From NCBI GenBank assembly GCA_000621985.1, contig JHWW01000008.1, positions 1 through 64,000 on the forward strand: DNA of 64,000 nt, in the 5' to 3' direction. The notes beneath the pieces were generated by a model. That model made no database searches and was not told the DNA's origin. It saw only the letters and a program-made list of their open reading frames with translations. This DNA comes from Lachnospiraceae bacterium V9D3004 (lineage in GTDB: Bacteria > Bacillota > Clostridia > Lachnospirales > Lachnospiraceae). Positions 46,956-56,160 of the stretch are shown one piece after another (the stretch's first letter is position 1; each line of letters begins with the position of its first letter). Position numbers and translations under genes: made by a program.

Positions 46956-49900
46956 ATGAAAAAACGACTGACTAAGAAACTAATGGGTATACTGCTTACA
47001 CTCACAATGTTGATCAGTATGATTCCCGTATCCAAAAAAGCAGAGGCAGCCAATATAGATTTGAAAATATGGGTCGGCGGCTATAGGGTTACCAGTGATG
47101 AATTGAACAATCACTTAAAAGGTATTGTATCTTTTGATCCCGCTACGAGGGAGCTGTATTTTTACGCCAATGTCGCGACGAATTACTTTGGGCTTATTAC
47201 CAATATGTCAATAACTGACTCTGAAGCCTTCCTCATAGTACAAGAAGAGAATATAACCATAAGCGGAACTATGACATACCCGATGGCCGCAAAGTATGGA
47301 CTTTACAGTGATTATTCGGTGAATATTAACGGTACATTCAACTTCACCGGTATGGAAATGGGTATAGTGGCCAACGGCAGTGTCAATATTCTCGGTGGAA
47401 TGGTGAATGCATTAGGTGCTTCATCCGATACACCATCGTACGGTATATTTCTTTCCGGATTTAACAAAGATGATCAAAGAGAGACGCAGACCATAAAAAT
47501 ATATCCCGATGTATTAGAGGTAGTAGCTGATTCCCGTTGTATTGAAGGGAATGAAGGCGGTGCTATCGTAGCTGATTATATGGATATGACAGATTCTTCG
47601 GGAAAAGAAGTTATGAAGATATATGAACCCGAGGATGCAATAATGTCTCCTTATTTCAGGACGGTCATTGTTCCGGATGATGAGTTGTCAGTTGCACAAA
47701 AAGTTACGATCGCCAAGAAAGAAGGCGCGGATTATGATCTGTGGCTTGGAAAAAAACGTGTAACGGAGTCTAATTGTAACGATGTATTCGGTGACGGCAA
47801 GGCGATGTATGAGCCTTCTACCAATACATTGACACTAAGTGATCCGGTACTTAACGGAAGTTATAATCCTGGTAATTCAAGCAGATTTTACAAGATATAT
47901 TCGGGAATTGATAATCTGACTATTAAAGGAAAATATAATATGCAATCCGCTACAAGCTATGGCGGTATATATGCAGGGGGCAATCTGACTCTTGACGGTG
48001 ATTTTGATATAAAGGCGAGAGGATATGGAATCACATCAGGAAAATCGGGTAGTACAATAAAAGTGAAAGGATCTTCCCTTAAGATCTCATGTTCGCCTGA
48101 TTCTACGGAAAGTTTGACAAAGACTATCGGAATATATGCTTTGGACAGTGACATTTACATAGATAAGGGAGTATCTGTGGATATTAAATGTACAGGTACC
48201 AAATATTATTATCCTCTGTTCTACAAAGAACTGGAATTAGATTCAAATCAGGTAATAACAACACCGGATAATTACAAGGTGGCAAAGGATGCGAGTACTG
48301 GTAATCACGTTATTGTCGACAGTTCGGGTAACTTGACAGATCATGTGCATATCGAATATGAGGCTCCCGGAGAAAGTTACGATGTATATCTCGGAGGCAC
48401 CCGGGTTACGAGCAAGAATTATAAAGATATATTCGGTGATGGAAAAGCAAGCTATGATCCTGCCAATAATATTCTGACACTTAACGAGCCGAACATTGAA
48501 GGAAAATGTTGTATCGAAGTAGAAGGTGAAAAGCATTATTATAATATTATGTCATTAAATGACATTACTATCAAGGGTTCATATAATATGGAGGATTCCG
48601 AAGCGGAAAACTTTGAGTATGGTATCAAGTCATTTGAGGATCTGACGATCGATGGTGATTTTACATTTGTTGGAAGTTTAGCAGGAATTGCATCAGTCGG
48701 TGATATGACTGTTAATTCCGGTTACACCGTAGCCAAGTGTCTGAATAATAATAATGCAAGCAGTGCTGCCGGAATAGTAGTCAGCAAAAACCTGACAGTG
48801 AATAACGGTTATCTGACAGCTGATTGTGATTATAGCGGTGAAACAAACAATTCCGCCGGAAGATTCGGTTTGCGCTCGACCGGAGATATATATTTTAACG
48901 ACGGAGATGTTGATATATTCTGTAGAGGAGATAACGGAAGTGTTCCTGCGTATGGCATAGCCAATACCGGTAATATCATAATGAATAACGGTGATGTCAG
49001 AATTGAAAGCCGTTATACCGGAATTGGTGAAGTTACCGGTGATAAAACTGCTGTATATACTGCCGGAAAAGCTGAATTCAACGGCGGCAAGGCCGAGATC
49101 GCAAGTAACAAAGACAGGGCTCTCAGAGCCGGATCGTCTCTTGTTATCAATGAAAATATCGAACAGATCAAATTCTCCGGAGAGGCTTCATACGGAATAG
49201 TATTGGCGCCGGTGATAACTGTCAGTAATAATATGAAGGCAATTACTCCCGAAAATCTGAGTACAGCCGATACCGGTAAAGGATATACCTTCGTGAATGT
49301 TGAGAATAATACTCCGGTATTGGTATCAGAAGTAACATTGGAGATGAAATACCCGATATGGGTCGGAGATACTCTCGTTACCGAAAGGAATAAAAATGAT
49401 ATTCTCGGGGACGGAGGTAAGGCAAAATATGATCCAGCAACCAATACCCTCACTTTGAATAACCCGGTCATAAAGGGAAATCATTATTCAGCCAAGATAT
49501 TTACCAAAAAGAATCTGGTCATTGCAGGCGATTATCACATGTCGGAAACAGAATCCGATTTCGGTGCATTTTCAGTGGAGGGGCTGACGTTTAAAGGTAA
49601 TTTTACTTTTAGAGGCAGAACCGGAGGGATCAATTCATTCTACAGAGCTACAGTAGCTTCCGGATCTCTCAAAGCAATAGGCGGCAGCTATGGATTATGG
49701 GCTAATGACATCGTTTTTGAAAATGGACTTGATAAAGCAGAATTAGAAGGCGGTACGGGTTATTCCGCGCATGCTTCATTGAAATATGATAAAACCTGTG
49801 ACGGAATTGTTATAGGCAGTGATCTTGAAATAACCGAACCGAAGAACTACAATATCAAAGTCAATGACAACAGCTGGGATATATATACCACCAATTCTAA

Positions 49901-51869
49901 CGGATATGAAGATACGGCTCATAAGATAACTGTAGAGCATAAGGTGAATATTGCTTCACTTGACGGCGCAGGAACAGAGAATGATCCGTACCTGGTCAAG
50001 TCGACGGATGACTGGAATCTGTTAAGTAACTATGTCAAGAGAGGTTATTCAACGGCAGGAATGCATTTTGAACTGACAAATGACATCAATGTAACTACAA
50101 CTGTCGGAGCAGGCGGATATTCATTTAGGGGCGTATTCAACGGTAACGGTCATGTATTGAACGTCAGTCTGGCAGGTTCGGAAGCTGAAGCATTCGTTGC
50201 GCCATTTTCACTGATAGCAAATGTAACTATAAAATCATTGAAAGTAACCGGAATCGTGATCGGAGGAAGACACTGTTCCGGACTTATTGGCGGAGTCTTG
50301 GAAGGACCAAACTTAATAGAAGACTGTGAAGTAAGCGCATCCATTACGACTCTCGATTCTTATTGCGGAGGAATGCTTGGTCATGACGGAAGTTTGGCAA
50401 CTACATTCAGAAACTGCGTATTCTCGGGAACCATAAACAGTGCCGAACATGCTGGTACAATATGGGGCTGGAGTGACAAAGGTGCAAAAGCGGAACTTGT
50501 GAATTGTATTGACATGAGCGACAGCTCATTCCCGATCGGAATCGGATATATCGTAGATCCGACGATCACCAATACGTATTACGTTAAAAGCTCAAAGGAT
50601 GTAGACTCACAGCGTCCGTGGGAAGGTGCAAGTAACGGAAAACGTGCTTATAAGATCACTTGCGAAGGTAATGAGCTTACTCTTAAAGGCACTGTCGGCG
50701 TTATGTATAATTCTGCAATATACGCAGCAGCCGGAGAAGAGGTAACATTTACCGTAAAAGGAAATAATATTAATTTACAGGCGGATAAAGGCTTAATATC
50801 AACGAATGGAAGTACCTGGAAATTAATTGTGCCGAATAGTGATGTGATCCTTAAGGATGTAAATTCGACAGCAACACCAACGGCTAAGCCTACTGCCAAT
50901 CCGACATCAACGCCGAATGGCAATTCGACGGCAGCACCTACAGCTACAGCTAACGGAAACACACCGGCAGGAGATCCTACGGCAACACCGAATGGAAACA
51001 CACCGGCAGGAGATCCTACGGCAACACCGAATGGTAATACATCTGTGGGAGGTCCGACAGCGACGCCAAACGGTAATACATCTGTGGGTAATCCTACACC
51101 GACACCACAGGCTGGTGTTCCTGTCAAGACAGTTACGACCGATACGGACGGATCTACGATCACAAAAACCGAAACAACAGCATCAGACGGTTCTAAGACA
51201 ACAGAGACGGTAGTTGATAAGACGGACGGCTCATCAAAGAAAACTTCTGACATTGTAAAACCGGATGGTTCATCTGTACATGAGGAAACCGTGATCAAGA
51301 AAAACGGTGATCAGACAATTAAGAAAGTTGAGACCGACACCTCAGGAAATAAGACAGTTACCGAGCAGCAGAAAAAATCATCAGGCGATTATACGAGCAC
51401 AACCGCAAAGATAACCGTTAAGGATTCCGGTAACGGTAAAAAGGCAGAGACGGTATCGAAAGTACAGGTCGAAAGTAAAGAGAATGGAAATACCACTAAA
51501 GAATATTATCAGGCAGATAAGTCAGGTAAGAATTCCGTATGCTTGAGCAAAGTGGAGATCAAAGAAGATAAGAGCAAAAAAGGTAAAAAGAAAAATATCA
51601 CTGTAGTGATACCTAAGAGCATTAAAGTAAACGGAGTGACTTATAAGGTAACGGTTCTTAAATCGGGATTGATAAAGAAGAATATCAAAAAAGTCAATGT
51701 GATACTGATCAAAGCAACCGGACTGAAAAAAGTCGAACGCAATGCATTAAAAGGTTTATCTTCAAATGCTGTTATCAAGATCAAAGCAGGAGCAGCAAAA
51801 TTCAAGAAGATCAAGAATCTGTTGACAGGTTCAGGACTTAATAAGAAAGTGGTTATCAAGCGAGTATAA
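46956..51869 (+). CDS. Large secreted surface protein with four repeated beta modules and one GLUG block
   Basis: This encodes 1637 residues, with GGGAGAG 9 nt before the ATG. Residues 1-32 form a signal peptide ending AEAA. Four modules open with [IL]WxGxxRVT-like strands followed by GDGKAxYxPxTNTLTL (starting near 36, 261, 476 and 798); the part after each reads like a right-handed beta-helix (LTIxGxF, ITSG). One GLUG block (about 1002-1230) resembles those of the preceding giant. A Pro/Thr/Asn-Gly linker (1305-1389), a Thr-rich DGS-repeat stretch and a Lys-rich C-terminal cap follow. The cap shares IPxxIxVxGxxYKVT with the end of the 6266-residue protein. There is no LPXTG. It probably shares a transcript or regulation with the giant gene 109 nt upstream, and it ends at a clear terminator. 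Confidence 0.88.
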   Translation: MKKRLTKKLMGILLTLTMLISMIPVSKKAEAANIDLKIWVGGYRVTSDELNNHLKGIVSFDPATRELYFYANVATNYFGLITNMSITDSEAFLIVQEENITISGTMTYPMAAKYGLYSDYSVNINGTFNFTGMEMGIVANGSVNILGGMVNALGASSDTPSYGIFLSGFNKDDQRETQTIKIYPDVLEVVADSRCIEGNEGGAIVADYMDMTDSSGKEVMKIYEPEDAIMSPYFRTVIVPDDELSVAQKVTIAKKEGADYDLWLGKKRVTESNCNDVFGDGKAMYEPSTNTLTLSDPVLNGSYNPGNSSRFYKIYSGIDNLTIKGKYNMQSATSYGGIYAGGNLTLDGDFDIKARGYGITSGKSGSTIKVKGSSLKISCSPDSTESLTKTIGIYALDSDIYIDKGVSVDIKCTGTKYYYPLFYKELELDSNQVITTPDNYKVAKDASTGNHVIVDSSGNLTDHVHIEYEAPGESYDVYLGGTRVTSKNYKDIFGDGKASYDPANNILTLNEPNIEGKCCIEVEGEKHYYNIMSLNDITIKGSYNMEDSEAENFEYGIKSFEDLTIDGDFTFVGSLAGIASVGDMTVNSGYTVAKCLNNNNASSAAGIVVSKNLTVNNGYLTADCDYSGETNNSAGRFGLRSTGDIYFNDGDVDIFCRGDNGSVPAYGIANTGNIIMNNGDVRIESRYTGIGEVTGDKTAVYTAGKAEFNGGKAEIASNKDRALRAGSSLVINENIEQIKFSGEASYGIVLAPVITVSNNMKAITPENLSTADTGKGYTFVNVENNTPVLVSEVTLEMKYPIWVGDTLVTERNKNDILGDGGKAKYDPATNTLTLNNPVIKGNHYSAKIFTKKNLVIAGDYHMSETESDFGAFSVEGLTFKGNFTFRGRTGGINSFYRATVASGSLKAIGGSYGLWANDIVFENGLDKAELEGGTGYSAHASLKYDKTCDGIVIGSDLEITEPKNYNIKVNDNSWDIYTTNSNGYEDTAHKITVEHKVNIASLDGAGTENDPYLVKSTDDWNLLSNYVKRGYSTAGMHFELTNDINVTTTVGAGGYSFRGVFNGNGHVLNVSLAGSEAEAFVAPFSLIANVTIKSLKVTGIVIGGRHCSGLIGGVLEGPNLIEDCEVSASITTLDSYCGGMLGHDGSLATTFRNCVFSGTINSAEHAGTIWGWSDKGAKAELVNCIDMSDSSFPIGIGYIVDPTITNTYYVKSSKDVDSQRPWEGASNGKRAYKITCEGNELTLKGTVGVMYNSAIYAAAGEEVTFTVKGNNINLQADKGLISTNGSTWKLIVPNSDVILKDVNSTATPTAKPTANPTSTPNGNSTAAPTATANGNTPAGDPTATPNGNTPAGDPTATPNGNTSVGGPTATPNGNTSVGNPTPTPQAGVPVKTVTTDTDGSTITKTETTASDGSKTTETVVDKTDGSSKKTSDIVKPDGSSVHEETVIKKNGDQTIKKVETDTSGNKTVTEQQKKSSGDYTSTTAKITVKDSGNGKKAETVSKVQVESKENGNTTKEYYQADKSGKNSVCLSKVEIKEDKSKKGKKKNITVVIPKSIKVNGVTYKVTVLKSGLIKKNIKKVNVILIKATGLKKVERNALKGLSSNAVIKIKAGAAKFKKIKNLLTGSGLNKKVVIKRV
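50955..51110 (+). repeat. Four 39-bp in-frame repeats
   Basis: There are four consecutive 39-bp units coding GNTPAGDPTATPN-type peptides. Units 1 and 2 are identical, while units 3 and 4 have drifted. They form the linker before the C-terminal region, a role like that of the 60-bp repeats in the upstream giant. Confidence 0.93.
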
Positions 51870-51922
51870 GGGGATCCGGGAGTTGAGCGGATACGATATT
51901 GCAATCGCAGATAACGTGAGAA

Positions 51923-51957
51923 ACGAGTAGGGTGGAATTTAACCCTACTCGTTTTTT
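51923..51957 (+). terminator. Terminator of the 1637-residue protein gene
   Basis: ACGAGTAGGGT (51923-51933) pairs perfectly with ACCCTACTCGT (51942-51952) and runs into six T. Confidence 0.93.
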
Positions 51958-51963
51958 GTTACA

Positions 51964-52463
51964 TTATAACCGGTGACAATGAATTGTTACAAAACCGGAT
52001 ATGCTGCCGGTTCTTCCGTTGCCGTAGCACAATACTTCTACAAGCTTAGGAATGTCTTCCTTCTTAGCGCCGAGCTCTTCAAAATTACCGGGCATTCCGA
52101 TATCTTCAAGGAACCTCTCAAGTGCGCGGATGCCCGCAAGTGCGGTGGATTCCGGATTGTCATAATCCATCTGGCAGCCCCATACACGAACGGCGAGTTT
52201 TGCAAATCTCATAACATCATGCCTGTAGACATATCTGAATACAGCCGGCATCGTAACAGCAAGTCCGGCACCGTGAGCGCAGGGTTCAGAATACTGAATT
52301 TGGGGCGGATCGCGTCACCGCTCGCACCTCTTTTGAACATTCCTTCTTCTTTGGTTATAACGGAATCAGGGCTTCCTTCGCTTCCTGCGGCTGCAATTGT
52401 GAGGATCGTGCCGGCAGCAATAGCTTTTGAAGAATCTGGTGAATAAAATGTAAAATTATCCAT
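51964..52463 (-). pseudogene. Remnant of an iron-containing (butanol-type) alcohol dehydrogenase
   Basis: Intact family members have about 390 residues; here about 160 remain in two frames. The 5' part (from ATG 52463, ribosome binding site GAAGGAA) reads MDNFTFYSP and jumps at once to DSSKAIAAGT, normally near residue 100, then to LTIAAAGSEGSPDSVIT. Near 52290 the frame shifts and the text resumes as CAHGAGLAVTMPAVFRYVY, the metal-binding His region, and runs to the normal C-terminal end. At least two internal deletions and one frameshift are needed. The nucleotide-binding domain and some metal ligands are gone, so it cannot be active. It was an NAD(P)H-dependent alcohol dehydrogenase of the fermentation type. 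Confidence 0.85.
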
Positions 52464-52541
52464 ATGATTCCTTCTGTAATTTTTCTGTATATATGTAATA
52501 TATGTTAAATAAAGGTATTATTTTAACAGTCAGAAGAATAT

Positions 52542-53927
52542 TTATCTTTGTAATCTGAGTCTGCCTAAGATATGACCTGATTCATGCTGTGTGCCGCCTT
52601 CGGCAAGTTTCGGAGATAACGTCGTGTAAAATGCGTATATATTGATCAGAAGAGCGCCGGCCCATGCGCTTATCTCAGCGTATGCAGTTGCGGAGAATCC
52701 GACATTTCCGATAAGAAATGATATGGTTATGATCCTGAGCACCATCTCAAGAACTCCCGATACCGTAGGAAGTAACGGCTTACCCATGGCCTGTACGCCA
52801 CTTCGTATTACAAATAAGCAGTCAACACATATTTTCATCATTCCGCAAAGAGGCAGGAACTTACATACCAGATCTATCTGATCTTTTCCGGATAACAGCA
52901 GTCCCGCAAGCTGTTCCGGTAAGAATACCATAAGCGAGCCGAGTATCAGATAAGAAGTGATCGAGATCCCGAGGCATACATACAGACCGTCTTTGATTCG
53001 TCTGTACTTACCGGCACCGTAGTTCTGGCTTGTGTAGGCACTCATGGCATTTCCCGCCGTTGAAGCAGGATTCATGAAAAGATTGAGGTATTTGCTGCAG
53101 GCTGCGTAAGCGGCAGTGTATACAACGCCGAAACTGTTGACAAAATACTGTACAACCATACATCCGACAGCCGTTATCGAATTCATGAACGCCATTGGAA
53201 GGCCGTTCTGAAGCAGTTCTGCAAAGATTCTTCGTTCATTGTGAAAATGTTCCTTTTCAAGCTTTATGAACGGAATCTTTCTTAATCTGCTGATACATAT
53301 CATTGATGAGACAACCTGTGCGCAGACGGTAGCGATCGCTGCACCTTCCACACCGGTTCGTAATACGAATATAAATAAACTGTCAAGCGTCAGGTTCAAT
53401 AAGGAAGAAAATATGATCGCTTTGAGCGGAGTCTTGCTGTCTCCGAGTGATCGAAGTATGGATCCTGTTATGTTATAGCAGATATTTACAGGCAGTCCCG
53501 CGAATATGATGTAACCGTAACTAAGCGTATCATTTATAATAAGTTCGTCGGTTTGAAGAAGTCTTAATGCATGGGGAAGGAATAATATGCTCGCAAGTGA
53601 CAATACGATAGCAAGTGCCGCACCAAGTTCGATTATTCCGGCGATACGATGCTTCAACCGGTTCATATCTTTGGCGCCGTAGCTTTGCGCTACAAGAACT
53701 CCGAATCCGTTTGAAAGACCGAATGAAAATCCTATGATCAGGAAAAATAACGAGCCCATATTGCCGACTGCGGCGAGAGCATTATCGCCAAGCCCCTTGC
53801 CTACAATCCATGTATCTGCAAAATTATAAAACTGCTGCAGCATGCTTGTAAGCAGGAGTGGCCAGTAAAAGGAGAGTACTAATTTGATCGGGTTTCCCCT
53901 GGTAAAATCTATCTGTTTGCTTTTCAT
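52542..53927 (-). CDS. MATE-family multidrug/solute exporter
   Basis: This encodes 461 residues, usual for the family, with about twelve hydrophobic segments. AGGTGAT lies just before the ATG at 53927. The opening IKLVLSFYWPLLLTSMLQQFYNFADTWIVG and the ALAAVGNMG segment are typical of MATE transporters, and the two halves show the family's internal repeat (QNYGAGKYRRIKDG matches QSYGAKDMNRLKHR). It would export cationic drugs or metabolites by sodium or proton antiport across the cell membrane; the substrate is unknown. An AraC regulator is divergent, with symmetrical repeats between, so it is probably regulated by that protein. Confidence 0.93.
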   Translation of the reverse strand: MKSKQIDFTRGNPIKLVLSFYWPLLLTSMLQQFYNFADTWIVGKGLGDNALAAVGNMGSLFFLIIGFSFGLSNGFGVLVAQSYGAKDMNRLKHRIAGIIELGAALAIVLSLASILFLPHALRLLQTDELIINDTLSYGYIIFAGLPVNICYNITGSILRSLGDSKTPLKAIIFSSLLNLTLDSLFIFVLRTGVEGAAIATVCAQVVSSMICISRLRKIPFIKLEKEHFHNERRIFAELLQNGLPMAFMNSITAVGCMVVQYFVNSFGVVYTAAYAACSKYLNLFMNPASTAGNAMSAYTSQNYGAGKYRRIKDGLYVCLGISITSYLILGSLMVFLPEQLAGLLLSGKDQIDLVCKFLPLCGMMKICVDCLFVIRSGVQAMGKPLLPTVSGVLEMVLRIITISFLIGNVGFSATAYAEISAWAGALLINIYAFYTTLSPKLAEGGTQHESGHILGRLRLQR

Positions 53928-53961
53928 ATGATCACCTGTCTTAATTCACGTTGTCGTGGTT

Positions 53962-54020
53962 AAATCCTTGCACCGGAATTAAATCCCTGTGTTAAGGATT
54001 TAATTCTCTGTTAAGGATTT
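53962..54020. promoter_or_regulatory. Symmetrical four-site operator between MATE and AraC genes
   Basis: GAATTAAATCC (53976-53986) and GGATTTAATTC (53996-54006) form a perfect 11-bp inverted repeat. Extra half-sites AAATCC at 53962 and GGATTT at 54015 lie exactly 19 bp outside the inner ones on both sides. The paired direct half-sites about two helical turns apart are typical of AraC-family binding regions. Confidence 0.65.
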
Positions 54021-54095
54021 CCCCTGTGACGGGTCTGGTGCTTGCGACGAGTTACATAATAAGACTGCGACCGCGATATTAAAACAAGATAGTTG

Positions 54096-54123
54096 TTGTA
54101 TTTTGCCCGATTTTTGTTATAAT
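54096..54123 (+). promoter_or_regulatory. Promoter of the AraC-type regulator
   Basis: TTGTAT (54096-54101) and a perfect TATAAT (54118-54123) are 16 nt apart. The expected start near 54130 is the A of the proposed start codon. Confidence 0.6.
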
Positions 54124-54129
54124 AGGATT

Positions 54130-54990
54130 ATGAATAAAAAATCTAAGAGAAACAATATTAAAGAAACGATCAATTTTGATTCGTTGTCGGCCGTGTCCAT
54201 AACAGATGTAGAAACCCCCGAAACATACCCGTCTCACTGGCATAATGCTTCGGAATTTACTGTTGCGCTTAAAAGTGGATGTTCTTTTCGTATCAATGAC
54301 ACTGTATACCGGCTTGAAGCCGGAGATGTTCTGCTCGTTTGGCCGCAACAGATACATGAGATCGTAAATGTTCCGCAGGGAGGCGTTATATTCACCCAGT
54401 TTTCCTCAGAAATGATTGACAATAATCCGGATATTGTATCAATGACAGGCTTTTTGTATGAACAGCATCATTTGCGGGCAAAGAAGGATCCGGAACTTAC
54501 TTCTTTCATATCAGAGAGGATAAATGACATTAAGAATATTCGCAATTCCTCACACCCTCTTGCCGAAACGAAGTGCAAAGTGTGCATATATGATATTCTT
54601 CTTCGTATCGGCGATCATGTTCTGGCATCAGGGAAAGTGTCCGAAGAATCAGATAACAAAAAAGAACAGGGCTACATGTATATCCATGCTGCCTGCAGTT
54701 ATATCCACGATAATTCTGCGGATAACATAACTCAGGCGGATGCCGCTGATCATGTGGGCTTAAGCACATATTATTTTTCAAAATTATTCAACCGGTATAT
54801 GCATATGACATTCCCGGCGTATCTGTCCAATATCAGAGTCAAGAACGCTATAAGACTTTTGTCCGATGAGAGTCTCTCGATAACGGAATGTGCGTTCCGG
54901 GCGGGCTTTCAGTCAACAACGTCATTCAATAAAGCATTTCACGACATAACAGGATATTCACCGAGAGAATACAGGAAGCTGTACAGGTAG
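54130..54990 (+). CDS. AraC-family transcriptional regulator
   Basis: This encodes 286 residues. I take the ATG at 54130 (MNKKSKRNN); an in-frame TTG at 54103 would place the promoter -10 inside the gene. Residues about 30-110 form a cupin-like ligand-binding domain (HWHNASEFTVALKSG, then LEAGDVLLVWPQQIHEI). Residues about 190-286 carry the double helix-turn-helix: ITQADAADHVGLSTYYFSKLFNR and SITECAFRAGFQSTTSFNKAFHDITGYSPREYR. It probably senses a small molecule and controls the divergent MATE exporter through the repeats at 53962-54020. There is no good Shine-Dalgarno, and the predicted transcript start falls on the start codon, suggesting a leaderless message. Confidence 0.9.
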   Translation: MNKKSKRNNIKETINFDSLSAVSITDVETPETYPSHWHNASEFTVALKSGCSFRINDTVYRLEAGDVLLVWPQQIHEIVNVPQGGVIFTQFSSEMIDNNPDIVSMTGFLYEQHHLRAKKDPELTSFISERINDIKNIRNSSHPLAETKCKVCIYDILLRIGDHVLASGKVSEESDNKKEQGYMYIHAACSYIHDNSADNITQADAADHVGLSTYYFSKLFNRYMHMTFPAYLSNIRVKNAIRLLSDESLSITECAFRAGFQSTTSFNKAFHDITGYSPREYRKLYR

Positions 54991-55063
54991 AAGGTGAGTG
55001 TCGGTTGCCGTCAGGTTGTCTGGGTGGTGCTTAAGTGCCGGAGTGGAAGCGGAGTGTAACATG

Positions 55064-55558
55064 TTAGCTTTGGTGGGAACTGGCAGCGGCAAGAACTCTC
55101 GAGGCGATTAGTCCGGTAAGAAGTCCGGCTGCCGTGCCGGCCAGAATAAGAATCGGGAGATAATATATGAAGCCATCTGTTGACAGCAGAAAGATCGCGG
55201 CTATAAGCTGTCCGATGTTATGGAATACTCCGCCGAGTATGCTTGTTCCGACAACGGAAAACAACCTTATCCGGTAAGATATCAACATTATAGTTGTGGC
55301 AAGAATGGTGCCTGCAAATGAATACATTAACGAATACAGGTTCCCGAAAGTCAAACCCACAAGAATGATCCTGATCAGCGCGATTGCATAGACATCGTAT
55401 ACTCTTTCTTTATTATATATAACTATAAGTATAACAATGTTGGCAAAGCCCGGTTTGATCCCCGGGATGCCGAGACTGAGCGGAAAGAGATATTCTATAT
55501 AGCTGAAAACAAAAGCAAGTGCGATACTGATCGCATAGATGCTTATTTTTTTATTCAT
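55064..55558 (-). CDS. Gx-transporter / heptaprenyl diphosphate synthase component I-like membrane protein
   Basis: This encodes 164 residues. ATG at 55558 (MNKKISIY) is preferred over an upstream GTG at 55576, since AAAGAAG lies at proper distance only for the former. It has five or six membrane spans and the family signature LGIPGIKPGFANIVILI near residue 40, followed by RIILVGLTFGN. The family resembles ECF-type substrate-binding subunits and is often named heptaprenyl diphosphate synthase component I, though a synthase role is doubtful. It is downstream of the NusG-domain-II gene on the same strand, a pairing seen in many Firmicutes and, as I recall, in extracellular electron-transfer loci; the substrate is unknown. 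Confidence 0.82.
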   Translation of the reverse strand: MNKKISIYAISIALAFVFSYIEYLFPLSLGIPGIKPGFANIVILIVIYNKERVYDVYAIALIRIILVGLTFGNLYSLMYSFAGTILATTIMLISYRIRLFSVVGTSILGGVFHNIGQLIAAIFLLSTDGFIYYLPILILAGTAAGLLTGLIASRVLAAASSHQS

Positions 55559-55585
55559 AGATAATTCTTCTTTCACTGATTATTT

Positions 55586-55638
55586 GGTCAGCTTCGCTGA
55601 CCGCTCAAATGTTCATCTGCAAAAAAGCGACAATGAAC
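55586..55638. repeat. Hairpin plus partial palindromic repeat between two membrane-protein genes
   Basis: GGTCAGC-TTC-GCTGACC (55586-55602) is a perfect 7-bp hairpin. It is followed by AATGTTC (55608-55614) and ATGAAC (55633-55638) separated by 18 nt, the same core as the repeats at 7104 and 46848 but without their outer arms. It fills the 104-bp gap between the two genes. Confidence 0.6.
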
Positions 55639-55662
55639 CGGATTCAGACGGTAAAGACTCGG

Positions 55663-55998
55663 TTACTCATCCTGAATTTTTACGGTCAGCTTATGCGGAA
55701 GACACACGATGATCTCGCCTGCATATCTGATTGCAGGGTGATTCACACATATCTTGTCGGGACAGCTTGCGGCTGATACGTAAGCTGTCCCGTCTTTTAT
55801 GACAACGTCATTATATTCGTCATTTTCTAATGGAATCCTAACGGAAGTGTCTGTATCAAGAGGAAGTGTATACAGAACGGTATTATCAACAGCGACGATC
55901 ACTGTACTTCCTTCATGCGACAGAAGTTTTGTTATTCCAATGATCGACAACGCAAGTATTACAATAATCATGATCAGGATCAGGTCGTTTTTTTTCAT
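55663..55998 (-). CDS. NusG domain II-containing membrane-anchored protein
   Basis: This encodes 111 residues from ATG 55998 (MKKNDLILIMIIV); an in-frame ATG at 56079 lies before the predicted transcript start near 56043. One N-terminal membrane span (about 4-24) anchors an external beta domain with the family pattern: IRIPLENDEYNDVVIKDG, then ASCPDKICVNHPAI and a terminal CLPHKLTVKI. The Cys pair in SCPDKIC is conserved in this family. Despite the name it is not a transcription factor; relatives accompany Gx-transporter and ApbE/FMN-binding genes. It is the first gene of a two-gene unit. Confidence 0.85.
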   Translation of the reverse strand: MKKNDLILIMIIVILALSIIGITKLLSHEGSTVIVAVDNTVLYTLPLDTDTSVRIPLENDEYNDVVIKDGTAYVSAASCPDKICVNHPAIRYAGEIIVCLPHKLTVKIQDE

Positions 55999-56049
55999 AC
56001 AAGAATTGCCTGCTTTCAATCGGGTGTTTGGATGTTTGCTTCTGCCTAA

Positions 56050-56079
56050 AAAATAACATAATTCGTATAATACGGTCAA
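56050..56079 (-). promoter_or_regulatory. Promoter of the NusG-II/Gx unit
   Basis: On the minus strand TTGACC (56079-56074) and TATTTT (56055-56050) are 18 nt apart. Transcription would start near 56043, after the longest possible start codon but before the preferred one. Confidence 0.5.
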
Positions 56080-56160
56080 GAGGGGGAATTGCTCGGGCAG
56101 TGGAAGGGAATAGATCCGCAGGGGCAGGAAAGCTCACACGGACAACGTCCGGATTGTGGC

